From the NCBI GenBank assembly GCA_036429605.1, contig JAVFKD010000016.1:4588001-4652000 (forward strand): 64,000 bases of DNA, written 5' to 3'. Origin of the DNA: Cladobotryum mycophilum (Eukaryota > Ascomycota > Sordariomycetes > Hypocreales > Hypocreaceae). Shown here piece by piece: positions 12,605 to 25,100 of the stretch. The stretch's first letter is position 1. Every line of letters begins with the position of its first letter. The translations under genes and the position numbers were made by a program. The notes beneath the pieces are model-generated. The model worked only from the letters and a program-made list of their open reading frames with translations. It ran no database searches and was not told the DNA's origin.

Positions 12605-14475
12605 ACGTATTCCATAAGCAAGTGTGCCACACAAGCAAGTATACCACCCCTCACCACCTTGTGTAGAAAAAAAACAAAGTTAGCCCTTAACACTTCTTAA
12701 TTTATATTAAATATCTAATTATTATAATAGTATTAAAAAAAATAATTATATCTTTTATTTAATTATATTTTTTTATAGGTTTATACATTATAGCTAATCT
12801 TATTACACTTACTATAGCATAAAGCTTTCGTATAAGCAAACCCTTTTTACCGCCTTTCTTACTTAATTTACTTATTTATATCCCTTTAATCCAATTAATC
12901 GATTCCTTTTTAAATAGTAAATATACCTTTAAGTTATATATAAATCTTTTTTACTTTATAATACTTATTTAATACCTTATTTACTATATAAAACTTAAAG
13001 ACCTTTTTGCGTAAAAGTATTATTTAATATATAATTACTATTATACTTTTTATAAATTAATTAATTATAATTAATATTATAGTTAAAAAACTATTTTAAT
13101 AAATAAAGATATAATTTTTTATATATTTTAACTATAAGATAATCTTATATATATTCTTTAATATTTTAAAAACCTAAGATTATATAAGTTAAGATAATAT
13201 TTCTAAAAGTATTAATATTTATAACTTTATATTAAACATTAAAAAAATACTTTATAAATTAAATAATAATAAACTAACTCTTTTAAAACCTTTTTTAATA
13301 TTTTTCTTATTAATTATAATAAAAGATACTATATAAAAAATATAAAAAAACTTAAACTTACTAATATATAATATATATATATATATTAACTTTTTAATTT
13401 ATTAATTATATATTTATTTTAATAGCCTAAAATAACTAAGATCTAATAATTAAAAAAAATATAAGAAATAAAAAAGTATATAAACTATAATAATCTTATA
13501 TTTTTTATAATAAAACTTAAATACTATTAAATAATAGTTTTTATAGTTATTAAAAATAAGTATTTAATAAATCCTTTTTATATAAAAAGTTATATAATAA
13601 TTAAAATATTTAATTTAATTTAAACTAATTTTATTAATAGTTTAATTATTTTTTATTATTATAATATATTAATTTATTAAAAGATTATATTTTTAATATT
13701 AATTCTTAAAATAATATTATATAATAAAAATAATAAATAATAGTATTATTTAACCTATTTTATTAATATTTTAGATTATAGTTATTTATTTTTAATTACT
13801 AGACTAAAATAATTTAACTTTTATATAGTCTTTTAAAATTATAATTATTATATTTAAAAAGATAATACTTATTATAAAGCTAGTCTTATTAAAGTTATAA
13901 AGATTATTATTAAAGATTTTATATTTAACTTTAATATTTTATATAAGCTTAAACTAAGTATTAATAAGTATTAGGTTTTTGTATTTAATTTTTTAATAAT
14001 TATATTTATAAGTCTAGTATATATAAAGCTTTAGTTAACGTTTAATAAAATTTAATATTTAATTTTTATTAACTAATAATATATTATATATATATAATAA
14101 ATAATTAGCTATTTTTTTAATATTATATAATTTAGAAGAAAATGATTATATAAATAAATTAATTATATACTTAAATATAGTCTTTTTTTCTAATTTTATA
14201 AGATTTATTAAATTGGTTTTTATATTATATCATAAAAGTTATTTAATATAACATTAACTTAAAGTTATACAATTAATATTATAAATCTTTTCTATAATTT
14301 TAAAACTTAAATCTAGGTCTTTTTTAAAAGCTTTAAAAATTATAATAACTTTACTTTTATATAAAAGTAATACTACTTAAGATTATTAAGGAATTTAACA
14401 TATTGTAATAGAGGTAAATATAGTGGTAAAGAGTGGCATACTCGCTTATATGGCATACTCGCTTATAGAATACGT
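12605..14475 (-). mobile_element. Fot1/pogo-type Tc1-mariner element, decayed (in W)
   Basis: A 1,871-bp element flanked by TA (12603-12604, 14476-14477), the mariner target. Ends are inverted repeats of about 43 bp beginning ACGTATTC; each holds a motif of the form AAGCRAGYRTRCCA twice in direct order. The transposase runs on the minus strand. Reversing 14070-13850 gives decayed DDE_1 (pogo/Fot1) protein, including a string equivalent to IYNFDETGF that reads LYNFNKTSF, with acidic residues changed through G-to-A. Numerous stops make it non-coding. It is a relative of, but not identical to, the element at 30661-32529, and lies in the opposite orientation. Confidence 0.85.
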
Positions 14476-14764
14476 TACTTATTAAAGACTATTTATATTA
14501 TATTTAATTGTAAAACTAAATATTTATTTTATATATGAATCTTTTATTATATTAATATTAGTAATTAATTAAATAAATATAATAATAATAATAATTATAA
14601 AAAAACTTATTAAAAAATTATTTAAATATTTAATTATAATATTTATATAAAATAAAATATTAGAAATAATTATATTATTATTTTTAGTCTTAAGTATTAT
14701 TTTTGTAAATGGTTTTAGAATATTTTTAACTATATAAAGCTATGTTTAATTTTTAAGGGTAAAG

Positions 14765-15239
14765 TGTGACGTTCCGGGCGTTTCCTAACAAGGATAACCT
14801 GGATTATGGTTAATATTAGTAGTAGATTAGGGCAAGGTTAAGTAATAGGTTTAATATATTATAATTCAAGTATTAAATTATTAATAATAAATAATTATAT
14901 TAATAACTAATTAAATATATAAAAAAAATATAAACTAATATATATAATAATTAAGTTTTTTACGATCTAAATAAATATAAGGTTTTATTCTAATAGAAAT
15001 AAACCAATAATCTAATAATTATAATAAATCAAGTCGATCCTATTTAAATTATTATATATACTTAAATTAATCTTATTTAAGTTATTAAATATACTCGAGT
15101 TAATTTTGTTTAAGTTAATTATAATTAACTATATTACCTAGGGTTTTATTATAATTATATTTTTAATTAATAACTTATATAAGTATTATTAAAAGTAGGT
15201 CTAGTTCTATGGATAATATAAGTGTATCGGGTTGTTATA
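14765..15239. repeat. Solo LTR of gypsy family A
   Basis: A 475-bp sequence starting TGTGACGTTCC and ending GGTTGTTATA (the final CA appears mutated to TA). It is flanked by a perfect 5-bp duplication TAAAG (14760-14764, 15240-15244). It is clearly the same sequence as the LTRs of the gypsy element at 39460-46296. The single copy with its own TSD is the footprint left when two LTRs recombine and the interior is lost. Confidence 0.9.
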
Positions 15240-16794
15240 TAAAGAAATTATTCTTAAGTTAAGAAAGAAATTCTTTATAGTAAGAATTAATAATAGACTT
15301 AAGTTCTAAAATAACTATAATTATTATATATTAGTTATTTTATTAAGTCTGATTATTTAATAAAATTATTCGTTTAATATAATTTTTAAATGCTTTTATA
15401 TAAAAGATTAAGCTTTAAATATAAATAATAATATTATATAGTTTACTAAAAGGTTTAAGAAGCTAAAACTCTATAGTATAAGTAAAAGTTATAATAGTTT
15501 GTATTATATTAAGCTTATTTTTGCTAAAATCTAGTATTTCTATTTTTATATATATATCTATTACTTTCAAGGTTTTTATAAAAATAAGATCTTAAAAAAG
15601 GAATATTTATATAGTAAGATTAATGATATAATTAAAGCAATAGAGTTTATTTTAAATTAAAGATTAATTAATAATATAATCTTTTATAAAATAATTATTA
15701 ATATAATAATAAAATATATTATTAATTATAGAATTATTATTTATAATAGTATTAAGCTTTTATATAATATTATATTTTTTTAAGATTAATCTTAAAGTAT
15801 TAAATTGTTTTTTTTAAAGTAGTTTATAATTATATAAAAGTTAAATAATATTTTTTAGAATTTATAGTACTAGTTAGTAAAATAAGTATAGATTTTAAAA
15901 AAAATAATAGTTTAAGAAGGTCTAAATATCTAATAAAAGATAAATATTAAAAAAAACTAATTAAAATTACTTTTATATAATATTTTAAAACTTAATAAAA
16001 GATTTTTTAATTAAGATTAATATATTTAAATAAGAGTAAAAAAAAGATTTATTTAATTAAAGGTTAAGGGTTATATAAAAAATATAAAATTCTAGTTATT
16101 CTATAATCTAATATAATAAATTCTATATAATAACTATTATAATTAAAGCTTATTAGATTATTTTTTTATTAAGCGTTTTAAATAAGATCTTTAAAATAAG
16201 CTTTTTATTTTTTTAGTTTCTTTAGTATAACTAAATAGCTAGAATAATTATATTTTAATAGTAGTTTAAAGAAAAGAAAGGCAATTCTTAGTATTAATAT
16301 TATATTTTATATAAAAATATAAACGCCTAAAGTTAATAGTTATTAAAATAAAATATTTATAGTAATAATAATAAATTATTAGTTTTTTATTTTTTAAATC
16401 TTTTTTTGGTTTATTTTCTTATAGTATATAAATAGAAGTTTTAAAAGTATTTTTTTTAATAAGGTATATTAATATAAATTAATAGAATTTAGTACTAATC
16501 TAAAAAATAACTTAAAAAATAAGGCGTTTAGCTCCTTTATTTTATATATAATTATTATAGTATATAAGGTATTAAATAGATATTATAAACTAAAATAAAA
16601 GAAATATAATAACCTTAGAAAAAAGTTAGAAAAATTAGTTAATTAAATGGAATTATTAGAAAAAAAGGAAGAGTACCCTGTATTAATACCTTTGCTAGTA
16701 TTTTAAATTATTTGGCTGAATAATCTTATTTGGAATACGAATTATTCTGAATATTATTTGAATTATTTTTATTCCCGCCCACCCTGATGCAGGC

Positions 16795-17183
16795 ATCAGG
16801 CTCTCATGACATTCGCCCTCTAAACGAGTTAAGCATGGCCACATCAGACGCATGTCTCATATAAAAGAATAATACGTACGGTAGATCTTGAAGAAAGCAA
16901 TAGCCAAATGCCGGACTCCACTAAAATTAAAACATTAGAATGCATCTGTAATGGCAGTCCAAATTATTGGTTTAGAAATGGTTAAGCTGAAGCCCCAGAA
17001 AGTCACTATAGGGCAAGTCAGGGGATTGTTCAGACACGGCGTCTGGCTAGTCATCCGTAGACTGCAGCCCAATATTCAGCACAGCTCTTGTCAAATTGTC
17101 GGAGAAAAACGCGATGCCATTAAATAAAGCCTCTCCCTTCTATGCCAAGCCTTTCATTCACTTGGTAGGCCACCATCTTCAAA
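16795..17183. other. Intergenic region between element W and the secreted-protein pseudogene
   Basis: About 390 bp of normal composition. It should hold the promoter of the gene beginning at 17184. No other feature seen. Confidence 0.4.
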
Positions 17184-18523
17184 ATGCATTAGCACGTTAG
17201 ATTCGCATTCCTAGTGGCCGCTGCTGAGGCCGTGGCAGTCGGCAGAGCCCCGGCACCATGCGATGCTGCACAGTCAGTCTTGTCTAGGTATCACGGAGCT
17301 GCAGGCATCTCGTCTGTGTGTAACTCGGTGTTTGGTACACCAGCGATACCATCTACGACCAAGACTATCACGACCACACAAACCGTGTCTCCCAGCAAAG
17401 TGACCAACACTGTCGCAAAGACGAAGCAGAAGGTGGAGACCGAGACCGAGACCGAGACCGCTTACAGTACAGTATATCGCAAGACTGTTTTTGGTGGCAC
17501 CAACACCGTAACGAGTACGGTATTTGCATTGTGAGCCTTTCACGCCATGGTACAGAAATCAAAGCGTAAGAGAACTAATGCATACTTGAAGTACGTATGA
17601 AACAATCACAAGTACTTACGGCAACGGCAACAACGGGAAGCGTGACCTAGAGGCTTGAGCGACGCCAGATCCAATCATCAACGGCATTGCAAAATCGATT
17701 CTTTCCACGGCGTGCTCATGCCTCGTTCCGTTGCCAACACCAAAGACCAGCAGGATCACGAGCACAGCCACGCGCAGCAACACGCAAACTGTGCAAACGA
17801 CAACCACAGAGACAGACACAAGTTACAAATATGTCTATGTTACAAAAACAACCACGATAACGAGTACCACGTATAGCTATAAAACTGTAAGCTGGTTCCA
17901 CAATGCCCTTGGAAATACCCATCCCTTTCGCTAACCATCAATCCATTTACTAGGTTTCTCCCACTGAAACATTTAGCTATACTCTTACAACTTGCGCTGG
18001 AACAAGCCCAGCCCCGTCCTTCCACATGCAGGTGTCAAACCTCGTTCCAACAAGTACTGACAAGTTCAACTCACTGTTTGCCACACAAACGCCCATTGCA
18101 CTTGGTGGGACGGAACTGGCGACATTTGACCTCGTGCCAAACGTCGCCGACAGCGCACTATACAATATCAATTGCGTAGGACGCTTGGTGACGCGCTTCC
18201 CCTCCTCTGATGACACGCCCGGGGATTTGTTCCCAGCCATCACGTATTTTCAGTCAGGCTTTGAGGGCATCTTGATGTTGAATCAGAGTGGCGTTATCGT
18301 GCGAGGCTGGTTCTTTGTCATGGCAGAGGATCGAGGAGCCGATGGTATATATCTCTATGCTGACCAGACTGACGTGGGCCGTCTTGACATTCTTCAAACG
18401 GTCCCAGCGTATCAGGACGGGTCCCTTGATGAAATCTTGCCGTATGTGGCGCTGGCCAATTATATACCGGACCCGCCCCCTTATACGACACCTTTTAAAT
18501 TTCTAAAGGTGGCCGCGACCTGA
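17184..18523 (+). pseudogene. Secreted Thr/Ser-rich protein gene with two nonsense codons
   Basis: Best model: exons 17184-17530, 17613-17886, 17954-18523, each with GT-AG borders. The ATG at 17184 starts a hydrophobic leader (RFAFLVAAAEAVAV), but codon 3 is TAG (17190-17192). Exon 2 carries TGA at 17656-17658, just after a KRDLEA string and before ATPDPIINGIAKSIL. Each stop is one C-to-T change from a sensible codon (CAG, CGA). Around them the protein is coherent: a Thr-rich stretch, an STACSCL motif of the type seen in fungal secreted proteins, more Thr/Ser repeats, and a folded C-terminal half ending KFLKVAAT. I do not recognise a catalytic family. The gene starts about 400 bp from element W. 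An alternative, a later start with different splicing, would lose the signal peptide. Confidence 0.6.
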
Positions 18524-18936
18524 TTTCGTTTGGTTTCGTTGCCGGCTCGGTACCGGCTCCTTGTTGGCAATCCGGCAATGATGGAAGCACTGACAGAATC
18601 TTCTTTGAATGACACACCCCCAGCACAGACAGCCCACCCGATCTGTCAGAATCGGTATCGTGCTGACGCTCTCTCACGCTTAACGACATGGCTTGGCCAA
18701 CCCCAGCCCCCTGACACGGTGGGACAGTAAACATGTTTGTCTGTGCACAAGTGGAGGGCATCATGAAGTGGGGTGCAGAGCGGAATGCGGAGACAAGGTT
18801 AAAAAATAATAGGAGGAATCTCCGCAGATAAGCAATCATTAAATTCAATCTATACGAACATTTTCCATTCGCCGTTTCTCAATCGCCGTTTTTTTCTTTA
18901 AATCTCCATCAGTCATTGTTTGCTTTTTCATTATTA
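18524..18936. other. Convergent 3' intergenic region
   Basis: About 410 bp between the secreted-protein pseudogene (plus strand) and the Gfo/Idh/MocA gene (minus strand). Nothing was found beyond presumed 3' untranslated sequence. Confidence 0.4.
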
Positions 18937-20689
18937 TCAAATCACGTCTTTCCTCATTTCTTTTGGGGCGCCTCCAATCTTTTGCATGTACAGCTTGGCC
19001 AATCGTCGAGACTTGATGATTCGTTTGATGGCCAGGGGAAACATGCGAGGTGATGGGATGACAAGATCCTGTCGACGAAGCGCTGCCAGTGCGTGACCTA
19101 TTCACAGATTAGTACTACCCACATGAGGAAGCATGTCGTTACATGGGACGGAACTTACTGAAAGGCTCATCCGAAGCGTATGTAAGATCAATTCTTGTCA
19201 CGGGGCTCAGTCCCAGGGACCGACGCACATGAGATGCATATGCGGCGCTCATGAAGGCAACCGGCACGCTGTGATCCCAGATGTTGGAGCTCATCTGGTC
19301 CAACGACTTCTTGGACTGCAAGTAATCAATCGCCTCCCACAAGATGCCGCGCTTAATATTCTCCGAGTAGATGCCAGGCAGCGTCGTATCGTAGCGCTTA
19401 TCAAGATCCGCAACAGAGTACACCTTGAGCGGCTCGCTCTCACCGAGGACGCTGCAGTTGCGCCAGCTCTGCACCTCAAAGTGGTTGTCAGTGCCCAGCT
19501 CCGCAGTGCTTGGCTTACTACGGTCATGCTTGTCGTTTGCCTGCCTTGAATCGATGACCAGGGTTTGGAAAGGCCCTGAGCGTACTTCATGAGCCTCGTG
19601 CTTAACCCGACCCACACCTTTATACAAATCATCAAAAGCAGGGTTTTTGCCATGCTCGAGCCAAGAACGGCGCGAAAACCCAGTGTGTAGGAGATTGATG
19701 TGTGCGGTTGCAATGACCTCGCCCTGCTGCTTAAAGGTAAACTGAATCATCGCGTCGTATTCACCCATCGATCTCATGGCCTCAGTCAGCTGTTCATCCG
19801 AGTAGCCTGTTGTGGCGTCATATTCTCCGGCCCCGAAGATTTTCTGGTACTCCTTGCGTGTTGTTGCCTTCATGAAGCCATTCGGCATGAGGAATGAAGA
19901 TACGACTTCAATCTCGTCTGGCCTGCGTCCCTTGGCCCAGCCAGCCTTCATGAATCTGTATGTCGTGTCAAGGAAGTGGTATCCACTGTGTGAGACTTTT
20001 CCATAACCGTACTTGAAGGGGTGGTAGTGCTGATCGACAATTTCCCCTGGGAGCCTCCACAACCCGTCGCAGTGTGTCGACACAATGTTGGTGACTGGAC
20101 AGCCCGTTTTGTTTTGAATCTCTGAAATCATGTCATTGGCTCCAAAGAAGCCAGGGTGGTATCTTCGATGGCTGTTTATCAGGAAGAATGTCTCCTTTCT
20201 CGTCTGCAGCTCCGTGTAGGCTTCCAACAACTCATCAAAGTCGGTCATGATGGCTGCCGCCTGCTTGATGTCTGTGACGGCATCCCTGCGAGTAGTCACA
20301 GGCTTATCCATGATGACATGAAGTCCCAATCTCATGGCCCACAGGCCGTAAGCCTTGTGGCACTCTGGTTCAGTGCTGATGATGGCGCAGTCAATCGCAA
20401 GTCGTTTCACCGCCGAGTCGAGCTGACTGGCCACGGCCTTTGGCATCTCCTCCCGGAACATAGGGACAAAGAAGAGTTCAGCTCCGAGCATGGCTGTTTC
20501 GGCATAGCTTTCTATGGATTCCCGATTGGGTATGATATCAACTGCGGCGGCTAATTCACCCTTGCCCTCGTCTTTGAGGACGCGAAGATGTTTGATAAAC
20601 GTGCGCTTGGCATGGGGGCCAACACCAATCACCATGAATCGAGCTCTTTGGCCCTCTGGTTGGTGAGTGTTAACCGGAGAGACGTGCAT
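18937..20689 (-). CDS. Gfo/Idh/MocA-family NAD(P)-dependent oxidoreductase
   Basis: Two exons: 20689-19159 and 19097-18937, 563 aa. The dinucleotide fold is at the N-terminus (RFMVIGVGPHA, glycines at 22 and 24), and the EKP-type motif appears as DKP at 128-130 (HVIMDKPVTT). Families of this fold oxidise or reduce sugars, inositols and related alcohols; the substrate here is unknown. The long open frame alone would end a few codons after EPFS, but that point is a GTAAGT donor. An acceptor at 19098-19099 adds a basic 53-residue C-terminus ending KEMRKDVI, and the total length divides by three, so I prefer the spliced form. I chose the ATG at 20689; upstream GTG-initiated extension is not supported. 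It is divergent from the ABC transporter. At about 560 aa it is longer than typical 350-400 aa members because of inserts in the second domain. Confidence 0.85.
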
Positions 20690-22170
20690 GGTGTAGTGAG
20701 TGTAGAAATCTTCTGGACACACGTCGAAAAGGCTCTAGAATGTGAACGAGAGCTGTCTCAGAGTTGAGATGGGCTCAATGTGTCTGAGGTTGACGGTTCA
20801 AAGACAGTTCAAGATAGTGAAGATCTGGAAATTTGTTCAGCGATATGGTGATTAATCAAGTGGCTCTGAATTTCCAACATACCGTAGTAGACTGAATTCT
20901 TCAATGATGAGGCAATAGGCTAGAAGACCACTTGATAGAGCAAAGATGGGCTCTTGTAATCAGAGGATGATGCCTAACTCTGGAATTTTTTGAACTGTTA
21001 GAATCAACAACTTCTTAGTGCTTTATATACAGCTTAACCATCTATAGTCTCTACTTTAAATCGATCACTATTCCATCCTCACTTCTCAATCCTCCATCTC
21101 CCACTATCCTACTTCCCATCACATTAATTCCTTTCCTCAATATGATGATTCATATCTCACGTCAGATACAGTTGAAGGTGTTGTTAGATGTGCCGCTGAA
21201 CCGAAACTCTGCATCCAATGAAGTGAAGCTCTCTCGTGAACAGAGACTTACACGGCCCGATGCTTGGGAAAGTTGATCGGCAACTGAAGCCCCGAGGATG
21301 CACGCGAGTCATTAGCATCACCCAAGAATTGCGCATCACAGGGTTAATACGACGATCAAATGCCGAGATACGTCAGATACATCGCATTGTGGAGCTACGC
21401 TAAGATTGCATCCCCATAACTCGGGTAGCTCCCCGGATATACAAGTAGTTAAGGAACAGGGTTTTGTTGAAGATTCTTCTCCTTTTAGGCACCTGTTTGC
21501 ATCATTTATCACATTTACTGCTAGTCAAATCTTATCCAGCTGTCTGGCAACGAGTAAGGAGCTTGAACATGAGCAAGGAACTCATCATGCCATCTACCGG
21601 TCTTGTCGCCGGAAGGGCGTACAAGCAATGGACAAGGATCTTCCAGCCGAGTGAGAAAGTTGAAATGAGTATGTCCCCTGTACCTTTTTACTATCACTGA
21701 TCAATTTTACTATAATGAGACATCCTTATTGAAAGGCCTGTCAGCCCTACCTGCAGCCCGCATGGGAATAACTCCCTGTTCGGAAAAGAAGCGGTTGTCG
21801 TAGATATTGTTGATTAAGGAAGGAAATCTCTGCAACCAACTGCTGCAAGGGGGAAATTGCCGTTTGGCTGACCAACACGTGACCCAAGTTCGCATCGGGG
21901 ATCTTTGCTCAACAAAAACTGCCCAGCTGATTTGTCGCATTTTCCAGGCATGCTACGATTCAGATGATTCAGAATCTCAAGGATATTTCTGACAGACAGA
22001 GCCTCATAGTAAAACGATAGAAAAGTTACCAAATACAGCGTCATGTTGAGTCAGTTTGGAAAGTCAAGTTTAACATGCCTCTCCTATCGATCTCTTGCCC
22101 TTGGTTAAAATAATTCCCATGAGCTACCACTTTGCTTTTTCACTCATTCAGACACCCGTCTTCCGGACCA
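20690..22170. promoter_or_regulatory. Divergent promoter region between oxidoreductase and ABC transporter
   Basis: About 1.48 kb between two divergent start codons. A TATATAAA string on the minus strand (21022-21029) is a candidate TATA box for the oxidoreductase, about 330 bp before its ATG. No coding frame with recognisable motifs lies here. A shared upstream region would suit co-regulation, but no specific operator was identified. Confidence 0.4.
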
Positions 22171-25100
22171 ATGGCATACTCAGCCATGGAAAAGACGAGC
22201 AATGTCACGCTGGATGAGCAAGCCAATCAGGTGCTGCACCGCCAGCTACACGGACTTGAAACTAGGGAGACAGCAAGTAAAAACAGCCGTCTTACACCAC
22301 TGTCCTTTGCAGAGCCATGGGACATTTTCGTCCTTTCTTTGAGTTCAATCTTGGCCGTGTCAGCAGGGGCGGCGTATCCTCTCTTGACAGTCATCTTCAG
22401 TCAACTGGCTGGAACGTTTAGAGATTTTTCGCAAGATGCAATCTCGGGAGAGAAGCTGCGCGAGAAAACTAATCAAGTCACCCTATACTACGTCTACCTG
22501 GCCGTGGCACAGTTTACTCTGGTATTCATCAGCACGGTTGGGTTTTACTACTCGGGCGAGCGAGTCACCCAGAGAATACGACATGCCTACCTCAAAGCCA
22601 CGATCCGACAGAACATGGCCTTCTTCGACACAAGAGGCATCGGTACCGTGACGAACCACATAGCCTCGGATATGAATCAGATACAAGAAAGCATCACCAG
22701 CAAGTTGTCAATAGCATTGATGGCCGCTGCCAACTTTGGCTCGGCCTTTGTCATTTCCTTCATCATGAGCTGGAAGCTTGCGCTGGTGCTCTGCAGCGTC
22801 TTCATCGCCATGCTCCTTGTAGCTTATGCCACTACTCCATATGCGATAAAATACACAATCAAGTCCATGGGTTACTACAACTCGGGAACTACCATTGCGC
22901 AAGAGGCCATTAGCTCTATCAAGGACGTGACCGCATCCGGTAGCCAGACGCAGCTTTCCCGCATCTATAAAGAGCTTCTCAAGGGTGCTGAGAAGGCCGG
23001 TATCAAAGCGCGCACTGTCGTAGCCTTGTCCATTGGATGGGCCAATGCCATGCCTTGCTTCGGATACGCGCTCGGCTTCTATGCGGGTGCACGCTTCCTG
23101 ATTGCCAAGGACGTGAGTTTCTCCGGCTTGACAACGGCAACCTTAGTAGTGGTAAACGGGGCGTTTGCCATTGTGCGCGTAATCCCAACCGCGCAGGCCT
23201 TCATAAATGGCATAGCTAGCGCGAGCGCGGTGTTTGAGACAATTGGTAGAAAGTCCCCCAAGACCCGCTCTCTGAAGAAGGGTCCGTCCCCAATAATGGC
23301 CTCGTTGGGCACTTTAAGCTTGAGAATGTCCAGCTTGTCTACCCTTCACGACCAGAGGTGTCGGTGCTCAAAGGTGTCAACATTGATATCCCTTCCCTGA
23401 AGACGACAGCTCTCGTTGGCCTCTCTGGTTGTGGCAAGACCAGCATCTTTGGATTGCTGGAGCGCTTCTATGAGCCGGTAGCTGGCACTATTACAGTCGA
23501 CGGACACGATCTGCACGCCCTCAATCTACGCTGGCTGCGAAACCAGATCGGCTACGTTGGTCAGAACCCTGTGCTCTTCAGTACCTCGGTTTATGAGAAC
23601 ATTCGACACGGTCTTGCAAAGTCAGACCTCAGTGAAGATGTACAACGTACCCGCGAGCGCGTTATCCAAGCTGCCAAGCTGGTCGGAGCGCACGACTTCA
23701 TCTCAAGTTTGCCTCGAGGGTATGAGACCGAGGTGGGAGAAAAGGGCACCATGCTGTCGGGTGGACAGCGACAACGCATCGCCATTGCCAGAGCCATCGT
23801 GGCGGACCCCAAGATTCTGCTGCTGGATGAGGCAACTTCTGCCCTAGATACCAAGTCTGAGCGCATCGTGCAGGAGGCATTGGAGGCTGCGTCGCGCGGC
23901 CGAACGACAATTATTATCGCGCATCGCTTGTCAACTATACGGAACGCAGACAAGATAGTCGTCATGGCAGCCGGGCAAGTAGTCGAAGAGGGTACACACG
24001 AGGACCTCATAGCTTTACAGGGAACATACTCGCAGCTCGTGGACGCTCAGCAGGTTGATGTGACCGATGCCGTAGATGAGACACTGGGCGGGCTTGTCGA
24101 GGGAGAAAAGAAGCACAAGAACAGTCTTCCAGATCTGGCTTCTGATGAATCGACGATCAGAGAGGTTAGTTCCAGGAACTCTGCCGTGATTGTCAACAGA
24201 GAGAGAGAGCCTGCTCCCGAGTCCAAACCCCAAGCAACATTCATGATGGCCGTCAGATTGATTGTCGAGCTTAACAAACCCGAATGGGTCTTTCTACTTC
24301 TCGGTCTCGTCTTCGCCATCCTTGCCGGTTTTAGTCTACCTGGCCAGTCCATTCCCTTTGCAAAGACGTTGGGCGCCTTTTCCATCCAAGCAGCTACAGA
24401 GAGCGGTAAGCTTCAAAGCACTGTCAATCTCTGGTCTCTGATATTCACCGTGATTGGTATCTACATCTTCATCATTTGGTCAGCCAGTGGTGTTTTCTTC
24501 GCGTACACCACAGAAAGACTATCTCGGCGTGTGCGCTATCGATGTTTGGAGTACGTCCTCCGTCAGGACATCAAGTTCTTTGACGAAGAGGGCCATTCCA
24601 CAGGTGCCATGAGTTCCATGCTGTCGTCGAGCGCATCAGACCTGGCAGGCTTGGGTGGAGCCGTTATTGGCAGCATCTTGACTTTTATATCCACCATCGT
24701 GACGGGAATCATCCTGTCAGTAGCCATTGGGTGGAAGCTAGGCCTCGTCTGCACAGCGACGATCCCATTGACGGCCATGCTCGGATGGGTCCGCTTGCAA
24801 TTCACATCCGTGTTTGACAACAAGGTTCGTCTCAGCGGACAGCAAGCTGCTACATATGCAAGCGAGGCCGTTTCTGCGATCCGCACCGTCGCCGCATCAG
24901 GGCTTGAGGATCATGTTCTTGAGCAATATCGCCAAGTCCAGCAGAAACAAGCCGCAAAATCCCTACCTCCAATTTTACGCGCATCGGTGCTCTATGCGAC
25001 ATCGCAAGGCGTCATGTTTCTGGCCGCTGCCCTCGCATTCTGGTACGGCTGCAGGCTGCTTGAGAGTCATGAGTACACCGTCTCCCAGTTCTTTATTTGC

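Larger units (their letters stand above)
11778..16786. mobile_element. hAT-like DNA transposon W with nested pogo element and solo LTR
   Basis: AT-rich block of 5,009 bp whose ends are a perfect 10-bp inverted repeat, CAGGGTGGGC (11778-11787 and 16777-16786). Both sides carry the same 8-bp sequence ATGCAGGC (11770-11777, 16787-16794), the TSD length of hAT elements. Removing the nested pogo element (12605-14475 plus its TA copy) and the solo LTR (14765-15239 plus its 5-bp copy) leaves about 2,656 bp, a usual autonomous hAT size. Both subterminal regions hold several GAATA/TATTC words, possible transposase binding sites. The interior is about 80-90% A+T with stops in every frame. I could not read a transposase motif with confidence, so the hAT call rests on ends and TSD. 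Confidence 0.85.

Noticed and set aside
11778..16786. AT-rich block as centromere or mitochondrial insertion
   Set aside because: Its borders are a transposon inverted repeat with an 8-bp TSD, and the interior contains pogo and LTR relics.
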